Numbered from the stretch's first letter, positions 7,678 to 17,664 are shown. The stretch: 64,000 nt of DNA from an uncultured Colwellia sp. (GCA_913058245.1 CAJXQJ010000007.1:106492-170491), one strand, 5' to 3'. Numbers and translations are program-made. The notes: generated by a model from the sequence alone, not told the origin.

Positions 7678-9588
7678 ATGACAATACAAGAAGAAACTCT
7701 ACACTCAAATACCGAAACCGTAAACAGTAAACAAATTGCCACCCTAAAAAAATATTTTCCACAATGTTTTGATAAAGAGGGTAACTTCATCCAAGAGAAA
7801 ATGCTTGAAGTGGTAAATGCAAATGAAACCGAGCTTTCAAAAGAATCTTATACATTAAACTGGCTTGGTAAATCATATGCTCGACTACTTGCTAACCTTC
7901 CTCCCAAAACACTGATAAATGCTGATAATGAGCATAACCAACTAGAGCAAAACAAAGATAGCCAAAATCTGCTTATCAAGGGAGATAACCTTGAAGTATT
8001 AAAGCATATGGTTAATGCCTATAGTGAAAAGATAAAGATGATCTATATCGATCCACCTTACAATACTGGTTCTGATGGTTTTGTATATAATGATGACCGT
8101 AAATTTACTAAAGAACAACTTAGTGAGCTTGCTGGGATTGAGCTGGATGAAGCTGAACGTATCTTAGAGTTTACTGATAAGGGGTCTAGCAGTCACAGTG
8201 CTTGGTTAACCTTTATTTACCCACGCCTTTATATAGCAAGAGAATTACTAGCAGATAATGGAGTGATTTATATTTCAATTGATGATAACGAATTAAATCA
8301 ATTGAAATTACTTTGTGACGAAATATTTGGGGAACAGAATTTTGCTGGGAATATTGTTAGATCAACGGGTCAAACTACAGGACAAGATAGTGGTGGTTTA
8401 GGTACTTCGTTTGATTACATTCTTGTATATACCAAAGTACTTGATGTTGACTTAAGTGGCTTACCTTTAACAGAACACGATTTAAAAAGGTTTCAAAATA
8501 AAGACTCTAAAGGAAATTATGCATTTGACCAAATGCGAAAAACAGGAAGTAATGATAAAAGAACAGACCGCCCTAATATGTATTATGCAGTAATAGATCC
8601 AGATGGCGATGAAGTGTTTCCTATTGCATCTGCTGGCTATGAAAGTTGCTGGCGTTTCGGAAAACCAACGTATGAACAATTAGTCAAAGATGACATGGTT
8701 CTTTGGAAAAAAACGAAACGAGATGGTGGTGAAATATGGTGGCCTTATATTAAATACTATCTAGAAGGAAGAACCAAAAGACCATCTCCTCTATGGACAG
8801 ATCTTGAAGGTAATAAAAAAGCTTCTCGTGATTTAAGAACGTTATTTAATGGTAAAAAATTATTTAGTTTCCCTAAACCGATTCAGGTTCTTAAAAACCT
8901 AATTCATATAGCCCCAGAATCCTCAAAAAGCGATATTATATTAGATTTTTTTGCTGGTTCAGGATCTACTGCCCATGCTGTTTTAGAGGCTAACTCAGAA
9001 GATAATGGCAATAGACAATTTATATCTATTCAAATTCCTGAAGAGATTGAGCCAGCTTCAGAGGCCTACAAAGAAGGTTATAAAACTATTTTTGATATAA
9101 CCAAAGCCCGAATCATCAAAGCAGCACAAAAAATTAAAGAAGAAAAACCCGAATATAAAGGTAATTTTGGTTTTAAAATTTATAACTCTGTAGACGATTT
9201 TCGTGTAACTACAGATGACGAATTATCTTTATCACAACCTACGATGTTCGATGATGCGATGCTCACTGATGCTCAATATAATACCCTTCTAACTAGCTGG
9301 TCATTACATGATGGTAGCTTATTAACAACATCTATCAAGATAATTGACCTTGTTGACTATCAAGCCCATTACTGTGATGGTCGCTTATACTTAATAGCAC
9401 CAAATTTTTCTACTGATGCACTTAAAGAACTCCTAATAAAGCTTGACGAAGATAAAACATTTGCCCCGCATAAAATCGTGTTTTATGGCAATAATTTTGA
9501 AAGTGCAAAACAAATGGAACTTAACGAAGCTCTTAAAAGTTACGCGAATAAAAAATCTTTAGAGCTTGAAGTTGTGGTGAGATATTAA
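7678..9588 (+). CDS. mod: Type III restriction-modification DNA methyltransferase (Mod)
   Basis: This adenine-N6 DNA methyltransferase is 636 residues, the usual size for Type III Mod. Motif IV DPPYNTG lies at about residues 125-131, and the SAM-binding motif I DFFAGSGSTAHAV at about 421-433. This DPPY-before-FAGSGS order is the beta class used by Type III systems. The stretch between them holds the target-recognition region. The N-terminal 100 residues match the Mod pattern (LNWLGKSYARLLANLPP). The stop codon is 1 nt from the start of res, so the two are co-translated. No simple-sequence repeat typical of phase-variable mod genes was seen. Confidence 0.95.
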   Translation: MTIQEETLHSNTETVNSKQIATLKKYFPQCFDKEGNFIQEKMLEVVNANETELSKESYTLNWLGKSYARLLANLPPKTLINADNEHNQLEQNKDSQNLLIKGDNLEVLKHMVNAYSEKIKMIYIDPPYNTGSDGFVYNDDRKFTKEQLSELAGIELDEAERILEFTDKGSSSHSAWLTFIYPRLYIARELLADNGVIYISIDDNELNQLKLLCDEIFGEQNFAGNIVRSTGQTTGQDSGGLGTSFDYILVYTKVLDVDLSGLPLTEHDLKRFQNKDSKGNYAFDQMRKTGSNDKRTDRPNMYYAVIDPDGDEVFPIASAGYESCWRFGKPTYEQLVKDDMVLWKKTKRDGGEIWWPYIKYYLEGRTKRPSPLWTDLEGNKKASRDLRTLFNGKKLFSFPKPIQVLKNLIHIAPESSKSDIILDFFAGSGSTAHAVLEANSEDNGNRQFISIQIPEEIEPASEAYKEGYKTIFDITKARIIKAAQKIKEEKPEYKGNFGFKIYNSVDDFRVTTDDELSLSQPTMFDDAMLTDAQYNTLLTSWSLHDGSLLTTSIKIIDLVDYQAHYCDGRLYLIAPNFSTDALKELLIKLDEDKTFAPHKIVFYGNNFESAKQMELNEALKSYANKKSLELEVVVRY

Positions 9589-9589
9589 A

Positions 9590-12490
9590 ATGGCAGGTTT
9601 TACTTTTGAAAAAAAACTACCTCATCAAGAGGCGGGTATCAATGCTGTAATGAGCTTGTTTATGGGAGCAGATCCCGTATCAGCTAACGATATGACAACT
9701 AGGTTACTGGCTAATCCAGAATTGCAAATTTCAAATTATCATTATTCAGCAAACATTAAAGCTGTTCAAGATTTTAATGGTATTGAGCATACCAAAGCTC
9801 ATTACGACTGTAGTAACATCATTGATATATCAATGGAAACAGGTACAGGTAAAACCTACACCTATGCCAAAACGATGTACGACTTAAATAAAGCCTTTGG
9901 CTTAAACAAATTTATCGTGATTGTACCTACTCTATCAATCAAAGCAGGTACAGTAAACTTTCTTAAAAGTGATGCATTAAAGGAACATTTTCGTGATGAT
10001 TATGAACGAGAAATAAAAACGTATGTGGTTGAAAGTAAAAAAGGTTCTAAGAAGAATACTAAAGCTTACATGCCGCAATCAATCCAAGATTTTGTTAATG
10101 CTAACAGTGTAAGCAAAAAATATATTCACGTTCTTATCATCAACTCAGGTATGATCAATTCGCCTTCACTGCAAGAAGATAAATATGATACTGGTTTATT
10201 TAATAATCAGTTTGACTGTCCTGTAGATGCACTTAAAGCTGTTAAACCTATTATTATCGTTGATGAGCCTCATAAATTCCCTACAGCTAAAAAAACATGG
10301 GAAAACATTGAACGAATACAAGCTCAGTATATTATTCGTTATGGTGCTACTTTTAATGATGATTATAAAAATCTTGTCTATCGGTTAACTGCTGTTGATG
10401 CATTTAATGATGATTTGGTAAAAGGTATCAATGCATACATTGAAGATGTTGTAGGTGATGATACTGCTAACCTAAAATTAAAAAACGTTGATGGTAAGGA
10501 AGCTATTTTTGAACTTAATGAAAGTGGGAACAAAACATTATATTCTCTAGCTAAGGGAGACTCTTTGGCAAAATCACATTCAGCTATTGAAGATCTTTTT
10601 ATTGATGGTATGAATAAATCAACTGTGCTTTTAAGTAACGGTATTCAGCTTAAAAAAGATGAGTCTATTAATCCATATTCATACGCTCAAACACTTGAAG
10701 ATAATATGATGCGTAAAGCTATCAAGGAACACTTTAAGCTTGAACGTGATTTCTTGACACAAAAACCTCGCATTAAACCATTATCACTTTTCTTTATTGA
10801 TGATATTAAAGGCTACCGTGATGGTAATGACCTTTCAGGTAGTCTAAAAACTAAGTTTGAAGAATGGGTTGTAGCAGAAGCCAAACAATACCTAAAGGTA
10901 GAAACAGACCCTTTCTATAAAGATTATTTAGAGAAAACGATTAAAGATGTTTCGGTGGTTCATGGTGGTTACTTTTCAAAAGATAATAGTGATAAAGACG
11001 ATAAGATAGAAAAAGAAATCATTGAAATTTTACACGATAAAGAACTACTACTTTCATTAGATAATCCAAGACGTTTCATCTTTTCAAAGTGGACTTTACG
11101 TGAGGGGTGGGATAATCCTAATGTGTTCCAAATTTGTAAATTACGCTCTAGTGGTAGCACTACATCTAAACTTCAAGAAGTTGGACGTGGTTTACGCCTC
11201 CCCGTTAATGAATATATGGCTCGTGTTAAAGACCGTACATTTAGTCTAAATTACTATGTCGATTTTACAGAGAAAAATTTCGTTGATGATTTAATTAAAG
11301 ACGTTAACGAATCTTCATTTAAAGAGACTATCCCCGCTAAGCTTACACAGGAGATATTAGATAAAATAAAATCTAACTACCCTGATCAAGATGAGCTAGA
11401 CATAATGATAGATTTGCGGACTAATGGTGTTATTGATGGCAACAAGAATTTCATCAATGAAGGATATTCTCGCCTTAAAGATACTTACCCTAAAGCTTTT
11501 CCTGCTGGCGTTAGGCCAGGAAAAATTAAAAAAGCTGATGGGGCTAAAAAACGTACTTCTATGCGTGTAGGAAAGTATCAAGAGCTTAAAGAGCTATGGG
11601 AACTTATCAATCATAAAGCTGTTCTTGAATACAAAATCAAAGATGAAGAGAAATTTTTTGATCTGTTTAAAGAATACTTAGATGGTGAAGCAGGTAGTTT
11701 TAAGAAAACAGGTGTAAGAACAAGAGTAGAGCAACTTTATATTCATAATGAAATAGCGATGTCTCGCAATATTTATAAAGAAGATGATGATTTTGCCAAA
11801 TTTAGCACAATGAGTTATCGAGAATTTTTAGAGCGTTTATCACAACTTGCGTTTATTAAAATCTCAACTTTACACAGAGCATTTATTGAAATAAAAGATG
11901 TTGTTGATATTACGGATTACTTGAACATACAAACTATCCGTAAGATTAAATCAGGTTTTAGTTCATTCCTACTAAACAACGCCTTCACTCAGTTCCAACT
12001 TGGGTATAACGTTATTTCTAATACCATACACCCAAGTAAGTTTACCAATACTAAAGGTGAAGCTTTACCTGATGTTTTATCAAGTGATCTAGGTGTTCAT
12101 AGCGATGAAACTGTACCGCCACACGATTCATACCTTTTTGAAGATGTTTTCTATGATTCTGAATTAGAAAAAGATAACATCATTGAAGAAATTGAATCAG
12201 TTACGGTTTTTACGAAGATCCCAAAAAACTCCATTAAAATCCCTGTAGCTGGCGGTTTCACTTACTCACCAGACTTTGCTTATGTGGTTAAAACAAAGGA
12301 TAACCAGATATTAAACTTTGTTGTTGAAACTAAAAATGTTGATCGCAAGGATAGCTTACGTGAAGAAGAAAAACGTAAGATCAAACACGCAGAAGTCTTG
12401 TTTAATAAAATTAGTGAAAAAGTGAAAGTGAACTTTAAAACCCAATTTGCCGATGATCTCGTTTATGATTTAATCAAGCAACATATATAG
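9590..12490 (+). CDS. res: Type III restriction endonuclease subunit (Res)
   Basis: This 966-residue superfamily 2 helicase-nuclease cuts DNA after ATP-driven communication between two unmethylated sites, in complex with Mod. The Walker A-like motif METGTGKTYT lies at about residues 82-91 and the motif II VDEPH at about 223-227. A helicase C-terminal region with EVGRGLRLPVN follows at about 530-540. The C-terminal nuclease has SPDFAYVVKT followed by VVETKN at about residue 910, the PD-(D/E)XK pattern. All motifs appear intact, so the restriction function is probably active. Confidence 0.95.
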   Translation: MAGFTFEKKLPHQEAGINAVMSLFMGADPVSANDMTTRLLANPELQISNYHYSANIKAVQDFNGIEHTKAHYDCSNIIDISMETGTGKTYTYAKTMYDLNKAFGLNKFIVIVPTLSIKAGTVNFLKSDALKEHFRDDYEREIKTYVVESKKGSKKNTKAYMPQSIQDFVNANSVSKKYIHVLIINSGMINSPSLQEDKYDTGLFNNQFDCPVDALKAVKPIIIVDEPHKFPTAKKTWENIERIQAQYIIRYGATFNDDYKNLVYRLTAVDAFNDDLVKGINAYIEDVVGDDTANLKLKNVDGKEAIFELNESGNKTLYSLAKGDSLAKSHSAIEDLFIDGMNKSTVLLSNGIQLKKDESINPYSYAQTLEDNMMRKAIKEHFKLERDFLTQKPRIKPLSLFFIDDIKGYRDGNDLSGSLKTKFEEWVVAEAKQYLKVETDPFYKDYLEKTIKDVSVVHGGYFSKDNSDKDDKIEKEIIEILHDKELLLSLDNPRRFIFSKWTLREGWDNPNVFQICKLRSSGSTTSKLQEVGRGLRLPVNEYMARVKDRTFSLNYYVDFTEKNFVDDLIKDVNESSFKETIPAKLTQEILDKIKSNYPDQDELDIMIDLRTNGVIDGNKNFINEGYSRLKDTYPKAFPAGVRPGKIKKADGAKKRTSMRVGKYQELKELWELINHKAVLEYKIKDEEKFFDLFKEYLDGEAGSFKKTGVRTRVEQLYIHNEIAMSRNIYKEDDDFAKFSTMSYREFLERLSQLAFIKISTLHRAFIEIKDVVDITDYLNIQTIRKIKSGFSSFLLNNAFTQFQLGYNVISNTIHPSKFTNTKGEALPDVLSSDLGVHSDETVPPHDSYLFEDVFYDSELEKDNIIEEIESVTVFTKIPKNSIKIPVAGGFTYSPDFAYVVKTKDNQILNFVVETKNVDRKDSLREEEKRKIKHAEVLFNKISEKVKVNFKTQFADDLVYDLIKQHI

Positions 12491-12549
12491 TAATAATTAC
12501 TGCCTCTCATCTGGGGTATTCAAATCTTTATGGATAAGGAATAAGACAA

Positions 12550-14550
12550 GTGCAAATTGATGTTAAGGGTAAAGTTAATAATCTCATATTATCACCGAGT
12601 GATCGTCTTGTTCCTGTTTTTGAGGCAATAGTAAACTCTATTCAAGCCACAAGTAAAAAAGCAAAAGCAGAGTTGACAGTAAAAGCTATTAGGCAAAATA
12701 CTCAAAACGTTTTAAACGTGGAAGATAATAGCTATCAACAGATAGAATCTTTTGAAATAATTGATTCGGGTGAAGGCTTTAATAATGCAAATTACCAGTC
12801 ATTCAAAACCGCTGAATCAACCTTTAAATCGAGCTTGGGTTGTAAGGGGGTTGGTCGTTTTACATGGTTAAAAGCCTTTGAAACGGTTCTTGTCGAAAGT
12901 GTTTACAACGAAGGTAACTCAAAGAAAAAATTAACTTTTGGTTTTTCCGTTGACGATGTAGATTTCAATAGTGAAGATATAATTGACGCTAAATCTTCTG
13001 ATAAATTAATAACGAAGGTTAGCTTAAAAACTGTTCAAGAACCTTATCGTAGTCGTTTACCTAAAACGTTGGATGCTATTGCATCTGAAATTATTGAACA
13101 TTGTCTAATTTACTTTCTTGAAGGGCAGATTAAAAGTTTTAAACTACAAGATGATTGTGGTGAAGAAGTTGATTTGTTGATTCTTTTCAATACCACTTAC
13201 TCTCATGATATTGAGAAAAAAGAATTTAGTATTGGATCTAACTTGTTCAAAGCTCATTTCTTCAAGAACGTAAAAGTCAGTAAACAAAAAAACCATAAAG
13301 TGTTTTTGTGTGCTGATTCGCGCTCTGTAAAAGGTTGCACTTTAAAAGAGTATCAAGAAAATATTCCACCAATGTTTGAAGATACTGATGGGACTAAGTT
13401 TAATTATTCGATCTATGTTACATCCCCATACCTCGATACATATGTAAACCAAGAACGAACAGCTTTTAGGATTGCAGATAAAACAGATTTATGTGATGAA
13501 GATGAAAATTCCCCAGCAATAAATACTATTATTATAGAGTTGATGGTTTTTGGTAATGAGGTATTTGAACCATTCTTAGAACCGATGTTTATAAAACATC
13601 GTGAAATGATTGAAAGATATGTAAATCATAATGGTTATGAATATCGACATATAATAAAAAATCGTCCTTGTTGGCTTAAAAAAATACCTTTCGACTTATC
13701 GGATGAAAAACTTGATATTGAGCTGCACAAATTAACCCGTAATTATGAAATGGAGTTAAAAAATGAAGCTCATCGTATAAAAGATGAACTCAAGCATAGT
13801 AAGGTTAAAGATTACTCTGCTTACAAAGAAGCTTTGCAAAGATATGCTGGTGATCTTAACGAAATAGGTAAGTCAAACCTTGCAAAGTATATAGTCCATC
13901 GCAAAGCTGTAATTGACGCTTTAGAATTTAGTTTGGAATTTCAAGAGAATGATAAATACGCTCTTGAAGATACTGTTCACGACATTATTATGCCTATTCG
14001 CTCTACCAGTGATGATGTGCAAGAAAACAATTTATGGCTGATTGATGAGCGTATGGCTTACCATAAGCACTTAGTATCAGATAAGTCATTCAAATCGGTT
14101 ACTGATATTGACTCTAAAGAACGTCCAGATTTATTAGTTTTCAATAATCCTGTGGTATATGGAGATAATAGGCGTGAAACGTCTACAGCTATTATTATAG
14201 AGTTTAAACGCCCTATGCGAGATAACTATAAGGGTAACGACAATCCAATAGATCAAGTTACTGGTTATATTTTGAAGTTGCGTAAGCGTGATCTGATTAA
14301 AGATGATAGAGGTAGAGAGATCTATCTTGATAAGAGAATCCCTGTCTACTGCTATGTGATTTGTGATTTAACATCTTCAATTCGAGAAATTTTGGAAATT
14401 AGAAACTATAAGCCACTTTTAGATAATCAAGGCTATATATTCTATAACGATAACCTTAATGCTGTTATTGAGGTTATTTCATTTGATAAACTTTTAAGTG
14501 ATGCAAAAAAGCGGAACAAAATTTTATTTAAAAAACTAAATCTAGAATAG
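12550..14550 (+). CDS. GHKL ATPase fused to a PD-(D/E)XK-like nuclease, candidate defence protein
   Basis: This 666-residue protein starts at GTG 12550 after AAGGA. The N-terminal Hsp90/MutL-type ATPase fold shows the N-box FEAIVNSIQA (residues 24-33), IDSGEGF (71-77), and a glycine-rich lid GCKGVGRFTW (97-106). The middle is helical and charged. The C-terminal domain has RPDLLVFN near residue 525 followed by AIIIEFKRP near 547-555 and a QVTGYILKLRKRD helix, fitting a PD-(D/E)XK nuclease core (D...ExK). It lies 59 bp after res on the same strand. An ATP-gated nuclease working beside the Type III system is a reasonable inference. The architecture was not matched to a named defence system. Confidence 0.75.
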   Translation: MQIDVKGKVNNLILSPSDRLVPVFEAIVNSIQATSKKAKAELTVKAIRQNTQNVLNVEDNSYQQIESFEIIDSGEGFNNANYQSFKTAESTFKSSLGCKGVGRFTWLKAFETVLVESVYNEGNSKKKLTFGFSVDDVDFNSEDIIDAKSSDKLITKVSLKTVQEPYRSRLPKTLDAIASEIIEHCLIYFLEGQIKSFKLQDDCGEEVDLLILFNTTYSHDIEKKEFSIGSNLFKAHFFKNVKVSKQKNHKVFLCADSRSVKGCTLKEYQENIPPMFEDTDGTKFNYSIYVTSPYLDTYVNQERTAFRIADKTDLCDEDENSPAINTIIIELMVFGNEVFEPFLEPMFIKHREMIERYVNHNGYEYRHIIKNRPCWLKKIPFDLSDEKLDIELHKLTRNYEMELKNEAHRIKDELKHSKVKDYSAYKEALQRYAGDLNEIGKSNLAKYIVHRKAVIDALEFSLEFQENDKYALEDTVHDIIMPIRSTSDDVQENNLWLIDERMAYHKHLVSDKSFKSVTDIDSKERPDLLVFNNPVVYGDNRRETSTAIIIEFKRPMRDNYKGNDNPIDQVTGYILKLRKRDLIKDDRGREIYLDKRIPVYCYVICDLTSSIREILEIRNYKPLLDNQGYIFYNDNLNAVIEVISFDKLLSDAKKRNKILFKKLNLE

Positions 14551-14640
14551 TTTTAATAATAAATACTACAGATAGGAACAAGGAGAGTTAATACCCCCTT
14601 TTTTTTATTAACTTTGACTGATAATTTTAAGCACTATTCT

Positions 14641-15648
14641 ATGCAAAATACAGCACTAAAATCAAAGAAAGTTTCTAAATCAGATATAGCAACTCCCTTA
14701 GAATTAGTGAAATTTATATCTGAAATTGTTAGCTCTGTTATCCCAAAAGATAAAATTAGAACTATTTTAGATCCATGTTCTGGCTTAGAAAACCGTCTAA
14801 CTCATTATTTTCCTGATACTAATGTGATCAGTTATGAAAAGAAGTTAGGTAAAGATTTTTTTGATGCTAAAAAAGAAGATTGTACTGACGTTGATCTTGT
14901 TCTGGTTAACCCACCATTTAATAATGAAGTTAAGCATAAAAAAACGTTTTTACCTGAAGAATTTTTAAGAAAAATAATAGAAGTTGTTCCTGCTAATACC
15001 CCTATTGTAATGATCGTTCCTTCTGGCTTTAGACAAAATGTTAGAAAACGATCCAAAAGACTATTATTTTTGTCGACACTTGAAATAAGTAGTATCGTTT
15101 CGCTAGGTTTAGATGTTTTTGAAGATGATGGAATATTATTTCACACAGAAATATTATTTATTGGAACGGGGTATTTTTCAAAGTTAAAACCCCATTACAC
15201 TTATCATCAAAACACAGTAATAAAAAAACCACCTGAAAACTTACAAGATTTTCAATGCAAACTTTTAAAGTTTATAGGGATTGATTCAGGTTTATTATCA
15301 GTGATGAGAAATATTGTTTTTTCATTATCATTACAAGAAAGGGCAGGACAATTATTAGCAGCATTAATTTATAAGTTAGATTCAAATAACAAATTTATAA
15401 TTAATTCAGATTCAAGATCTGAACTAGCAATGTTAATTGATACATCACCACAAGTTATCACTAATCAAATTAAAGCTCTTGTTGATAGCCACTTAATAAC
15501 AAAAGTTGCCAGAGGCACATATTATTATAATTTATTATCACCAGAAAATATTCGAAAAATAATTACACAAGATTTTGATTCAATATCTGTGGAACTGAAA
15601 TTTTATAAAAATGATGTTAATCCTAAATCTTTAATTATTATTGATTAA
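14641..15648 (+). CDS. N6-methylase-like protein with C-terminal winged helix
   Basis: This 335-residue protein (344 if the TTG at 14614 is used; neither start has a good ribosome site). The SAM-dependent methylase pattern is visible: TPLELVKF near the N-terminus, motif I DPCSGLENR, and motif IV NPPFNNE about 50 residues later, the gamma-class order seen in Type I and orphan adenine methylases. There is no room for a target-recognition domain. The C-terminal part (ELAMLIDTSPQVITNQIKAL, then HLITKVARGTYYYN) reads as a MarR-like winged helix. It could be an orphan methylase, a regulator, or a methylase-derived sensor. A C5T8 run lies at 14594-14606, just upstream. Confidence 0.6.
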   Translation: MQNTALKSKKVSKSDIATPLELVKFISEIVSSVIPKDKIRTILDPCSGLENRLTHYFPDTNVISYEKKLGKDFFDAKKEDCTDVDLVLVNPPFNNEVKHKKTFLPEEFLRKIIEVVPANTPIVMIVPSGFRQNVRKRSKRLLFLSTLEISSIVSLGLDVFEDDGILFHTEILFIGTGYFSKLKPHYTYHQNTVIKKPPENLQDFQCKLLKFIGIDSGLLSVMRNIVFSLSLQERAGQLLAALIYKLDSNNKFIINSDSRSELAMLIDTSPQVITNQIKALVDSHLITKVARGTYYYNLLSPENIRKIITQDFDSISVELKFYKNDVNPKSLIIID

Positions 15649-15692
15649 AGGCTTTGGGCATAAAAAAAGATATTGAGATTAAGGGATTAATA

Positions 15693-17099
15693 ATGTCAAA
15701 AGTGAAAACAGATATAGAATTAGCTAAATTATTTAGTGAAGAAATATATGAAAACTACAAGACAGCATTGGAGTTTTTACGAGAAAACCCAGATTATTCA
15801 TTGTTAAAATTCAGAAAAATTATTGAAAGTTTATGCGCTTTGATAGCGGATAAGTTCGTAGTTGAATTTAGTAGTGATAGCTTATTTGAGCTGATTAATA
15901 CCCTTGAAAGGTCAGAAGTCATAAATAGAAATACAAAAAATCTTTTTCATGATTTACGTATTCTCTGTAATAACGGTGTACATGGTAATAATGTTAGTTC
16001 AACGAATGACGATATCACTTTCATTGAAGAAGTTAAAAGTCTTTGTATAAAAAAAGCTGAGTCTGCAAGAAAGTTAATTGTTAAGCTATATGAAGATATC
16101 TATCTATTACTAGGTTATGGGAAATCAATTTCGCAAGTTGAGTTGGTAGACTACAGCTTATATGAATTCAAACAATTAATCTTTGATGCAACCGTCAGTC
16201 TCACTTACCAAGCTAAGCTTAAAGCAGGAATTGCATATGAAACGATTGCTCAACAAGCAACAATCGGAATGCCCTTAGTTGTAGAAAATTCCTTTCAGTT
16301 GCATCATCACGGCTTATTAAAATTAGCCGCTAGTCATTATTACACAGCTTTGAGGTTAAGTTTTGAAGAGTCACTCTATCGTTCAGACACTTCAAAAGCA
16401 TATCTATATTGTGATGTTGAATCATTATTTCGTTATGCGGTGATCGCTACTAGTGGTGTATTAGGCGAAGACAAATTTGATGAAGGTTTTAAGCTTGTTA
16501 AAATAGCAGCAGATAGGGGGTATAACGAAGCTATTGCTTTTTATGGTGCTTACTTATTCGATGAAGAACGTTTTGAAGAATCTAAAGACTATTTAACCAG
16601 AGCTATTAAAGTAGACTCCGCAATGGCTAACCGTTATTTATTTTATTTTTATACTGAAATCAAATTAGATAAAAATTTAGCAAAGAAACATCTTCAAAAA
16701 GCGATTGAACTGGGATGTTGTGATTCTATTGGTGAGCTTGGTATTCTGTATCATAAAGGCTTTATTGTAGATAAAGATATTGATAAAGCAGAAGTTTTAT
16801 TACTTGAGGCTATTGGAAAAGGAAGTTACGTAGCGAAACGGTATCATATTGTAGAGTTTAATGACCTTGTTGGTCAGATGCAGAAAGGAGCACAAGATTT
16901 TCTTGCTGAGTTTGATAAGGCTTTTGAACAAGTTCAAAACGAAATTGCTGAAGCAAAGCCTAAACCAATAAAAGCTGAAAAAATTAATAGAAATTCGTCT
17001 TGTCCTTGTGGTTCAAAAAAGAAGTACAAAAAATGCTGTGGTGGTAATATCGTTGAACTCAAGAAAGAAAATATAAAGCTAAATATATTTAGTCAATAA
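15693..17099 (+). CDS. DUF4145 - Sel1-like repeat - SEC-C protein
   Basis: This 468-residue protein starts at ATG 15693, with AAGGG 7 nt before it. Residues 20-110 resemble DUF4145 (FRKIIESLCALIADKF, then LFHDLRILCNNGVHGN), a domain common in restriction and defence loci. Residues 210-400 form TPR/Sel1-like helical repeats with A/G-rich spacing (AADRGYNEAIAFYG, AIELGCCDSIGELG). The tail has a SEC-C zinc knuckle, SCPCGSKKKYKKCC, where CxC and CC with basic residues bind zinc. The architecture points to a sensor or adaptor rather than an enzyme. It sits in the run of defence-like genes, all on the same strand. Confidence 0.75.
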   Translation: MSKVKTDIELAKLFSEEIYENYKTALEFLRENPDYSLLKFRKIIESLCALIADKFVVEFSSDSLFELINTLERSEVINRNTKNLFHDLRILCNNGVHGNNVSSTNDDITFIEEVKSLCIKKAESARKLIVKLYEDIYLLLGYGKSISQVELVDYSLYEFKQLIFDATVSLTYQAKLKAGIAYETIAQQATIGMPLVVENSFQLHHHGLLKLAASHYYTALRLSFEESLYRSDTSKAYLYCDVESLFRYAVIATSGVLGEDKFDEGFKLVKIAADRGYNEAIAFYGAYLFDEERFEESKDYLTRAIKVDSAMANRYLFYFYTEIKLDKNLAKKHLQKAIELGCCDSIGELGILYHKGFIVDKDIDKAEVLLLEAIGKGSYVAKRYHIVEFNDLVGQMQKGAQDFLAEFDKAFEQVQNEIAEAKPKPIKAEKINRNSSCPCGSKKKYKKCCGGNIVELKKENIKLNIFSQ

Positions 17100-17116
17100 A
17101 TTACAAGGAATAAGTA

Positions 17117-17635
17117 ATGGTTAACAGATGTTCAATGACAGGTAGAGTGATAGAAGGCTCTGCTGATGCGGTATGGGATGATGGTGAATGGATTTCCTGG
17201 GAATGGATAAATGGTCAATTGCATGAACAGGAGTTAAAAGAACGTTACCCTGAAGCTGATATTGATCTGATACACATATTTGAAACTCTTGTTGATGACG
17301 CTTTTAACTACAAACAAATTACGGGTAGATACTTACCTATTTTTGGTGAGTTAGGTGAGCTTTTTGCTGAAATTACTTTTGGTATAAAACGGCACAAGCC
17401 TAGAACCCAAGGATCTGATGGTAGATTGGGTAACGACTTTATTGAAATAAAGACAATTACACCAGAGAAAAGCAAAGAGAAAGTTAGCGTGAAAAGACAG
17501 GGTAATTTTAATAAGCTGTTGGTTGTTAAGATTAATGATGATTTCGAGTTTGAAGCTAGGATGTTGGATCGCAAAGATATGTCAAAAGGGGAAGGTAAAT
17601 TAGCGACTGTTTCATGGTCATCAATGAAAAAATAG
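17117..17635 (+). CDS. Small PD-(D/E)XK-like (DUF6998-type) protein
   Basis: This 172-residue protein starts after AAGGA. The stretch FGELGELFAEITFG (from about residue 75) followed by TQGSDGRLGNDFIEIKT (from about 97) matches the Glu, Asp, Glu-x-Lys catalytic spacing of restriction-endonuclease folds. Family naming is from memory and tentative. The short N-terminus may bind DNA or a partner. It ends just before the YjbR gene, with the reading frames partly overlapping if the longer YjbR start is used. It is most simply a nuclease or DNA-binding accessory in the same cluster. Confidence 0.55.
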   Translation: MVNRCSMTGRVIEGSADAVWDDGEWISWEWINGQLHEQELKERYPEADIDLIHIFETLVDDAFNYKQITGRYLPIFGELGELFAEITFGIKRHKPRTQGSDGRLGNDFIEIKTITPEKSKEKVSVKRQGNFNKLLVVKINDDFEFEARMLDRKDMSKGEGKLATVSWSSMKK

Positions 17636-17664
17636 TAGAGTACACAAAATGGAATATTAATCAT

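Noticed and set aside
7678..9588. Phase-variable mod gene
   Set aside because: Type III mod genes may carry long simple repeats; none was seen in or just before this gene.
14594..14606. C5T8 run as a phase-variation switch
   Set aside because: The run is short, and it lies in an intergenic stretch before uncertain starts. It is mentioned only in the gene entry.
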